From NCBI GenBank assembly GCA_016938155.1, contig JAFGVF010000115.1:1-10531 (forward strand): 10,531 bases of DNA. The letters are read 5' to 3'. This document shows, in pieces, positions 6,525 through 10,531 of this stretch. Source of the DNA: Candidatus Cloacimonadota bacterium. GTDB taxonomy: Bacteria > Cloacimonadota > Cloacimonadia > Cloacimonadales > JAFGVF01. The position numbers and the translations under genes were made by a program. The notes beneath the pieces were generated by a model. That model made no database searches, was not told where the DNA came from, and was given only the letters and a program-made list of their open reading frames with translations. Position 1 is the first letter of the stretch. Each line of letters opens with the position of its first letter.

Positions 6525-6538
6525 AAAACCAGAGATAT
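6525..6538 (+). repeat. 14-bp direct repeat, copy 2 (candidate activator site)
   Basis: AAAACCAGAGATAT is the second copy, 74 bp from the first (about seven helical turns, so on the same DNA face). It begins about 81 bp upstream of the predicted start point. Confidence 0.5.
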
Positions 6539-6579
6539 TTTATTATCCGAGTGTAAATAATTAGTAAAAAGTATGTTTT

Positions 6580-6595
6580 TGGCATGTTTTATGCA
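6580..6595 (+). promoter_or_regulatory. Sigma-54 (RpoN) -24/-12 promoter of the pilin operon
   Basis: The sequence TGGCATGTTTTATGCA has GG (6581-6582) and GC (6593-6594) separated by exactly 10 bp. It matches TGGCAC-N5-TTGC except for T at the sixth position and A for T just before TGC. Transcription would start about 6606, giving a 31-nt leader with the pilin ribosome-binding site. Pilin genes of many type IV pilus systems are RpoN- and PilR-dependent, which fits. The call is from consensus and spacing only. Confidence 0.75.
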
Positions 6596-6636
6596 AGACA
6601 TAGCTAATGTATCAAAATCTAAAGACAGGAGGAACC

Positions 6637-7068
6637 ATGTCAAGTTACCTTAAGAACCAGAAAGGATTCACACTTATCGAGATTCTTGTTGTTGTTATCA
6701 TCGTTGCAATTCTTGCAGCATTTGCAGTACCACGTTATATGCGTTATGTTGAGAAATCAAGATCAACAGAGGCACAAACAGCATTAAGAGCAATCAGAAA
6801 TGCTTATGACATTAGACTGCAGAACTACGGAACAACAGATGATTACACAATCGAAGATGCAATGCTTGAAGCCAGACTTGGAAAAGGCACTGAAACTAAT
6901 TGGGATTTCGAAGTTGTCGGCAACCCACCTAAAAAGTATATTGCAACTTCAACCGCTGACTTTGCTGCAGGCGAAGGCAAGCAAGTTTGGTATGACGAAG
7001 ATGAAGCCGCATATCATGGCTATGGAGTCGATGAGTGGACAGATATCGACACTGGTGGAAAAGAATAA
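6637..7068 (+). CDS. Major type IV pilin / GspG-like pseudopilin
   Basis: The 143-residue prepilin has a short basic leader (1-10, 'MSSYLKNQKG') and the class III cleavage motif G10|F11-T-L-I-E15. The leader would be removed and Phe11 methylated by a PilD-type prepilin peptidase. Glu15 is the conserved +5 residue. The hydrophobic spine runs about 11-33, including 'PRY'. An amphipathic helix follows ('KSRSTEAQTALRAIRNAYDIRLQNYGTTDDY'), then a short beta domain with an acidic, aromatic tail ('VWYDEDEAAYHGYGVDEWTDID'). There is no cysteine, so no disulfide-bonded D-region. The size and fold signals resemble GspG or short PilA proteins, and the two cannot be separated from sequence alone. The start at 6637 is preferred over the in-frame ATG at 6607. 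AGGAGG (6627-6632) precedes 6637, and 6607 would coincide with the predicted transcription start. First gene of the pilus operon and the likely fibre subunit. Confidence 0.92.
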   Translation: MSSYLKNQKGFTLIEILVVVIIVAILAAFAVPRYMRYVEKSRSTEAQTALRAIRNAYDIRLQNYGTTDDYTIEDAMLEARLGKGTETNWDFEVVGNPPKKYIATSTADFAAGEGKQVWYDEDEAAYHGYGVDEWTDIDTGGKE

Positions 7069-7091
7069 TACCTGGTTATTAGTGTGAGATT

Positions 7092-7125
7092 AATAGGGGT
7101 ACTTATCCAATGATAAGTATCTATT
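7092..7125 (+). other. Intercistronic hairpin abutting the pilT ribosome-binding site
   Basis: TACTTATC (7100-7107) pairs perfectly with GATAAGTA (7112-7119) around a CAAT loop. AATAG (7092-7096) pairs with CTATT (7121-7125) below a small internal loop (GGG against T), giving 13 base pairs. The structure ends at the base immediately before GGAGG. No T-run follows, so it is not a standard terminator. It may stabilise the pilin mRNA 3' end after processing or limit translation of the ATPase. Confidence 0.65.
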
Positions 7126-7130
7126 GGAGG
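7126..7130 (+). promoter_or_regulatory. Ribosome-binding site fixing the TTG start of pilT
   Basis: GGAGG ends 5 nt before TTG at 7136. An upstream in-frame TTG at 7124 overlaps this site itself and so cannot use it. No in-frame ATG exists between the preceding stop and the conserved N-terminus. Confidence 0.8.
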
Positions 7131-7135
7131 AAAAA

Positions 7136-8191
7136 TTGACGATTCAGGAATTATTGAAGTTTACAGCAGACGCTGGAGCCTCGGACCTTCACATTAGTTC
7201 AGGTTCACATCCGATGGTGCGTGTGAACGGAGTCATGAAGCGTTTGAATATTCCGCAATTAACAGAAGAGGAAATTGCTCATCTGATTTTTGGCGTGATG
7301 ACAGATGCTCAGAAAGCATTGTTTAAGAAAAATCTTGAATTTGACTTTTCATGCAAGCTTTCCAGTGATGTTAGATTCCGTGTTAATGCGTTCCATCAGA
7401 TCAATGGATTAGCCGCCGCTTTTCGTGTAATTCCAAACGAAATCAAAGGTTTCGACGAACTCCACATACCGGAGTCTATGCGGAAGCTTTGCTACAAAGA
7501 AAAGGGACTAATTCTTGTAACCGGACCAACAGGAAGTGGAAAATCCACGACTCTGGCTACAATGATTGATCATATCAATGATAAAAAAGCATGTCACATT
7601 ATAACTATCGAAGACCCGATTGAGTTCGTGCATAGAAGTAAGGGCTCATTAATCAATCAAAGGGAATTAGGTCACGATACATGGTCGTTTACAGCTGCAC
7701 TACGCTCCGCTCTTCGTGAGGATCCGGATGTAATACTTGTAGGTGAGATGCGAGACCTTGAAACTGTTTCTCTGGCTTTAACAGCAGCTGAAACAGGACA
7801 TCTGGTTTTTGCTACTCTTCATACAGGAAGTGCAACAAAATCAATAGACCGTATCATTGACATGTTCCCCAAAGAACAGCAGCAACAGGTTAGATCTATG
7901 CTTTCTGAATCATTAGAAGCAGTTATTTCTCAAACCTTACTTCCAACAAAAGATGGAAGTAGTCGAATTCCGGCTATTGAAATAATGATAGCAAATTCAG
8001 CAGTGAGAAACCTGATTCGTGAAGAGAAAACATACCAGATACCTTCTGTAATCCAGGCAGGTACAAAAGAAGGTATGCAAACCAAAGATCAATCCCTGTA
8101 CAATCTTGTTATGAACGGTTTCGTTGATCGAACCCTTGCAGAACAGATTGCTGATAACAAAAAGATGTTTGCAACCGGTGCAGGCTTCTAA
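7136..8191 (+). CDS. pilT: Type IV pilus retraction ATPase PilT (TTG start)
   Basis: The 351-residue cytoplasmic hexameric ATPase powers pilus retraction. The N-terminal PAS-like domain opens with 'ELLKFTADAGASDLHISSGSHP', the classic PilT start. The RecA-like core has Walker A GPTGSGKST (130-138), an Asp box 'ITIEDPIEF' (156-164), Walker B-region 'ILVGEMRDLETV' (200-211) and a His box 'TLHTGSA' (227-233). 'AVRNLIRE' (289-296) corresponds to the AIRNLIRE motif known to be required for retraction in PilT. Length is close to the usual 345 or so. The long N-terminal domain of the assembly ATPase PilB/GspE and the cysteine zinc motif are absent, so this is a PilT/PilU-type protein. The start codon is TTG at 7136, judged from the ribosome-binding site and family alignment. 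It lies 67 nt after the pilin stop, behind a hairpin, and 10 nt before the next pilin gene. Confidence 0.95.
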   Translation: MTIQELLKFTADAGASDLHISSGSHPMVRVNGVMKRLNIPQLTEEEIAHLIFGVMTDAQKALFKKNLEFDFSCKLSSDVRFRVNAFHQINGLAAAFRVIPNEIKGFDELHIPESMRKLCYKEKGLILVTGPTGSGKSTTLATMIDHINDKKACHIITIEDPIEFVHRSKGSLINQRELGHDTWSFTAALRSALREDPDVILVGEMRDLETVSLALTAAETGHLVFATLHTGSATKSIDRIIDMFPKEQQQQVRSMLSESLEAVISQTLLPTKDGSSRIPAIEIMIANSAVRNLIREEKTYQIPSVIQAGTKEGMQTKDQSLYNLVMNGFVDRTLAEQIADNKKMFATGAGF

Positions 8192-8201
8192 GTAACATAA
8201 T

Positions 8202-8615
8202 ATGATGAAAAACGAAAACGGCTTTACCCTTGCTGAAGTTCTTGCTACGGCTGTAATTATTATTATCGCATCGATTGCGATGTATTATGGAATCGTGCAT
8301 GCGGAAAGGCAGATTGTGAAGAATTATCATGATCGAGTTGCCATTATGCATGCATCCGGAGAATTAGACTGGCAAAAGTATTATAAGAACACTTACAACG
8401 GGCTATCCCCTTTTGGAAGCAAGTCGGTAGTAATTGATGAATACGACAACCGAGGACCTCTATTAGGGGTGATGGAATATAAGCAATTAGGTTTAGTTCC
8501 CCCAGATGTAGTGATTCAAAACTTACATTACGAAGCCGTAGAAATCAGCGTAAGATGGACCGAACCCAGTGATAAAAAGCAACGCAAAGTTGTTTTGCGT
8601 GAAGACTTTTATTAA
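8202..8615 (+). CDS. Minor pilin, PilV/GspI-like
   Basis: The 137-residue prepilin has a very short leader (1-7, 'MMKNENG'), cleavage at G7|F8-T-L-A-E12, and Glu at +5. 'FTLAEVLATAVII' resembles the GspI/PilV consensus 'FTLLEVLVALAI'. The hydrophobic helix extends to about residue 30. The rest (about 45-137) includes a soluble domain with 'VEISVRWTEPSDKKQRKVVLREDFY', like the closing strands of GspI-type proteins ('v.V.W......r.v.l.t'). Two ATG codons are possible (8202, 8205) and neither has a good ribosome-binding site. With only 10 nt from the pilT stop, translation probably depends on coupling. Minor pilins of this type form the initiating tip complex with J- and K-type partners, which follow here. 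Confidence 0.85.
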   Translation: MMKNENGFTLAEVLATAVIIIIASIAMYYGIVHAERQIVKNYHDRVAIMHASGELDWQKYYKNTYNGLSPFGSKSVVIDEYDNRGPLLGVMEYKQLGLVPPDVVIQNLHYEAVEISVRWTEPSDKKQRKVVLREDFY

Positions 8616-8627
8616 AAGGCGATTATA

Positions 8628-9245
8628 ATGAAAACTATAACAAAGTTACGCAACTCTGAAAGTGGATTCACTATAGTAGAAGTGCTAGCCTCAATAGGGT
8701 TATCAGTAATAGTCGTCTTAGGTGCTGTCTTAGCTTTAATAGCATTCTTCAATAAATTTGATGAATATCAAGCAAGGACATATGTTTATCAAGATGCATT
8801 TAACGCTCTGAACCAAATTAAATTTGGTGTGAAAATAGGTTCTGAATTTGATCCATATTTCTATGGAGTCAGTAGTTCTACCAGTATTGTAATCACAAGA
8901 GGATCAACCAATTCCTCCGGTTCCGGAGTAATGGTGTTTCCTTCGATTGAAGTCGGTGGTTCGAATGACTTTTCTGAATACTACTTTCATCAGGGACAGA
9001 TTAAGGCTACTTATCAATATCAATCTGTAGCACCACCAGCACCGATTATTATCTTTCCTCGTAAATACGAGGATAGGATAACCGTAACTGATTTTACGGT
9101 TACAAAGGTGAATACATCGGAGTTACCTCAGTGTGTTGAGATTGAATTGAAGGCAGTGTTAATGGTTAAAGATAAAGAGATACCTATTCACTATACAACC
9201 AAGATGGCGACAATAATAGTAAATGAAGATGAACCAGAAGAATAA
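8628..9245 (+). CDS. Minor pilin, PilW/GspJ-like
   Basis: The 205-residue prepilin has a 13-residue basic leader, cleavage at G13|F14-T-I-V-E18 with Glu at +5, and a hydrophobic helix to about residue 43 ('EVLASIGLSVIVVLGAVLALIAFF'). This is followed by the amphipathic 'FNKFDEYQARTYVYQDAFNALNQIKFGVKIG' typical of J/W-type minor pilins. The C-terminal domain (about 80-205) is rich in predicted beta strands and ends in an acidic tail. Its length matches GspJ/PilW (about 190-220) rather than GspI or GspH. AAAAGG lies about 9 nt upstream of the ATG, and the gene follows the GspI-like gene by 12 nt. Tandem stops (TAA TGA) end it. Its specific assignment to J or W is by order and size, not by a diagnostic motif. 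Confidence 0.82.
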   Translation: MKTITKLRNSESGFTIVEVLASIGLSVIVVLGAVLALIAFFNKFDEYQARTYVYQDAFNALNQIKFGVKIGSEFDPYFYGVSSSTSIVITRGSTNSSGSGVMVFPSIEVGGSNDFSEYYFHQGQIKATYQYQSVAPPAPIIIFPRKYEDRITVTDFTVTKVNTSELPQCVEIELKAVLMVKDKEIPIHYTTKMATIIVNEDEPEE

Positions 9246-9258
9246 TGAACGATCATTA
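9243..9258 (+). other. Small AT-rich hairpin before the large pilin-like gene
   Basis: TAATGA (9243-9248) pairs with TCATTA (9253-9258) around ACGA. It includes the stop codon of the preceding gene and ends directly next to the AAAGGAG ribosome-binding site (9259-9265). It is a weaker version of the arrangement before pilT, and its all-A/T closing pairs make it marginal. Confidence 0.3.
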
Positions 9259-9271
9259 AAAGGAGTGAATT

Positions 9272-10531
9272 ATGACTAATAAGATGCTTAACGAGAAAGG
9301 CAGTTTATCAATAGCAATTGTTATTGCTATTATTGCAGTACTATCCAGCGTTGCAATGGCAATATTGTCCAGCAGCGATGCAAGCCTATTATCTCTACAG
9401 TATGATGCGACACAGGAGACTCACTTCTTACGTTCAGAATTAGAAAGGGGACTTTTAGCCGTTCGCCAACTTGGAAGTGTCAGTGGAGTCTTGTATTTCC
9501 CGGAAAGACGGGCTCAATTGAATGGAACGCAACATCGTCGAAGCTATTACTTAAAAACAAAGGTAGAACCGAAAACCCTTCATGCCATTGATCAGCAGAC
9601 ATTGGAGAACGGTTATGTTGTTAAGAGTTTAATCAGGGCTAAACGAGGTGCGATAACCGGATTTCTGGATACAAGTACAATGTCCTCTATACAAAGGTAT
9701 GGAGAAGCAGATTTAAAACAGATGTCATTTGCCGGATATCATTACTTTTCAGATAATGAGATGTCCACAAACAATACTGAAGTGCGCTTCTGGGGTGAAG
9801 ATGTTATCCATGGAAGATGCCACAGTAATTCAGATATTTATATAGAATCCGGTGGAAACAATGAGTACAATGGAATTTGGCCTTGTTTCTTCGGAAAAGT
9901 TTCGACAACCGGACATTTCCAATGGCCGGATGGTCAAGGACCGGCGGATTTAATATTCCGTGCAGGTTTTGAAGAAGAAGTCGGTGAGTTGATTTTTAAT
10001 CCTACGGCAGACGATATTCGTAATTATGGGCAGACCATATATACAGGAAGTGGTCCAACTTCTACTATATTTGCAGTAGAGGTGACAGGTTCAGCATGGA
10101 ATGCCATGGTAGGAAATATTACAACCACTGGCATCGACTCAATGTGGCACTATACAGTTGATCCGGGTGGCTATATTGTGATTGATAGTACTGTATATAA
10201 TGTACGAACTATTAAAGATACTATATGGACTTCCGGTGGTAGTGGTTCGATAGCAGGAACAGCCGGAATGGTATATAATGCTAAACTTTGGATTAAGGGA
10301 AGTTTCGGCGGTCAGCAGACTTGGGCTTGTGAAGACACTTTATTCTTAATTGGAGATATAAAGTTGGCTGGAACAAACCTTGGAGAAGCTCCTGATGAAG
10401 ATACCCCTAATCTGTCCGATTATGTCGGTATTGTGTCCGAGAAAAGCATTGAGATCAAGTATGGATATTGTGATCCGTTCCAATCTCCTAATGGAGCCGG
10501 TTTCTACCCAAGAGTAAGACCAAATTGTGAA
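9272..10531 (+). CDS. Large minor pilin-like protein, GspK/PilX-like, lacking Glu at +5 (3' end beyond window)
   Basis: An open frame of 420 codons runs to the window edge without a stop, so the protein is truncated by the window. Its ribosome-binding site (AAGGAG, 9260-9265) is 6 nt before the ATG. The N-terminus has a 10-residue leader 'MTNKMLNEKG' followed by S11 and a hydrophobic stretch to about 32 ('SLSIAIVIAIIAVLSSVAMAI'). This is pilin-like, but position +5 is Ala rather than Glu and +1 is Ser. GspK-type tip pseudopilins are also large and lack Glu5, which fits the last place in an I-J-K order. The soluble part contains 'WGEDVIHGRCHSNSDIYI' (174-191), then 'PCFFGKVSTTGHF' (204-216), and near the end 'DTLFLIGDIKL' and 'DYVGIVSEKSIEIKY'. 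I recall such a pattern from large pilus-associated proteins annotated with DUF4900, but cannot confirm it. Five cysteines are visible (183, 205, 353, 400, 419). A tip adhesin or assembly-priming role is inferred. Confidence 0.8.
   Translation, partial: MTNKMLNEKGSLSIAIVIAIIAVLSSVAMAILSSSDASLLSLQYDATQETHFLRSELERGLLAVRQLGSVSGVLYFPERRAQLNGTQHRRSYYLKTKVEPKTLHAIDQQTLENGYVVKSLIRAKRGAITGFLDTSTMSSIQRYGEADLKQMSFAGYHYFSDNEMSTNNTEVRFWGEDVIHGRCHSNSDIYIESGGNNEYNGIWPCFFGKVSTTGHFQWPDGQGPADLIFRAGFEEEVGELIFNPTADDIRNYGQTIYTGSGPTSTIFAVEVTGSAWNAMVGNITTTGIDSMWHYTVDPGGYIVIDSTVYNVRTIKDTIWTSGGSGSIAGTAGMVYNAKLWIKGSFGGQQTWACEDTLFLIGDIKLAGTNLGEAPDEDTPNLSDYVGIVSEKSIEIKYGYCDPFQSPNGAGFYPRVRPNCE

Larger units (their letters stand above)
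6183..6636 (+). other. 454-bp gene-free region upstream of the pilin operon
   Basis: I find no open frame longer than a few codons with a ribosome-binding site, and no tRNA. It is AT- and purine-rich. It contains an imperfect inverted repeat (AACTGGTAAC 6197-6206 / GTTAACAGTT 6230-6239, 9/10), a 29-bp dyad (6353-6381), a GGTTTT/AAAACC dyad, two 14-bp direct repeats, and a sigma-54-type promoter at its 3' end. I looked for a c-di-GMP riboswitch core, which precedes some pilin genes, and did not see one. No T-tailed terminator is visible after the preceding gene. Confidence 0.7.

Noticed and set aside
6516..6544. Sigma-70-like promoter TTGACT-17-TTTATT before the pilin gene
   Set aside because: The -10 match is weak (four of six) in very AT-rich DNA. 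The sigma-54 element is better spaced and better placed. It could be a secondary promoter, but I would not annotate it.
6607..6636. Upstream ATG extending the pilin by ten residues
   Set aside because: It lies at the predicted transcription start with no ribosome-binding site. The ATG at 6637 has AGGAGG and gives a normal 10-residue prepilin leader.
6183..6636. c-di-GMP riboswitch before the pilin operon
   Set aside because: None of the conserved core elements of the GEMM class are visible, and the predicted leader is only about 31 nt.
7124..7135. TTG at 7124 as the pilT start
   Set aside because: It overlaps the GGAGG that would have to recruit the ribosome and adds four residues not expected in PilT. 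TTG at 7136 is spaced correctly.

Overview
The window reads as chromosomal DNA of an AT-rich, Gram-negative bacterium of the FCB group. The best guess is a Cloacimonadota-like organism. The support is inferred rather than searched: secreted proteins with short Lys-rich signal peptides, fibronectin-like domains of the type seen in FCB surface proteins, an 'AYPNPF...GQ...W(D)G.N..G...SGIYFYRL' C-terminal domain of the type IX secretion kind, and a type IV pilus / type II secretion-like pilin cluster. All ten credible genes are on the + strand. I see no rRNA, tRNA, CRISPR array, insertion sequence or phage gene.

Region 1 (1-2118) holds a polytopic membrane protein that joins a VanZ-like domain to a C-terminal Mth938/DUF498-like domain. 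It overlaps by 32 nt a membrane-anchored TPR protein. Region 2 (2119-4709) begins with a likely sigma-70-type promoter. It carries a two-gene unit: a small secreted protein made of two near-identical halves, and a 534-residue secreted multidomain protein with a type IX-style sorting domain. A strong intrinsic terminator closes it. Region 3 (4710-6182) is a class I SAM methyltransferase overlapping by 4 nt a second secreted protein. That second protein is a shortened paralogue of the 534-residue protein and lacks the sorting domain. No promoter fits between the terminator and the methyltransferase, so this pair may depend on read-through.

Region 4 (6183-6636) is a 454-bp gene-free stretch. It ends in a sequence with correct -24/-12 spacing for a sigma-54 promoter, 31 nt upstream of a major pilin gene. 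Two nearly identical 14-bp direct repeats and dyads lie upstream of it, where an NtrC/PilR-type activator would be expected to bind. Region 5 (6637-10531, running off the edge) is a pilus operon: GspG/PilA-like major pilin, an intercistronic hairpin abutting the ribosome-binding site, a PilT-family retraction ATPase with a TTG start, a PilV/GspI-like and a PilW/GspJ-like minor pilin, and a large minor pilin-like protein lacking Glu at +5 (GspK/PilX-like, cut by the window end). Together the pilins would build the fibre and its tip complex while PilT powers retraction. The assembly ATPase, platform protein, secretin and prepilin peptidase are not in the window.

The points most worth following up are the VanZ-Mth938 fusion, the sigma-54 pilin promoter with its repeat-bearing upstream region, the hairpin plus TTG start that could throttle PilT relative to pilin, and the PilT/GspI-J-K hybrid gene order.
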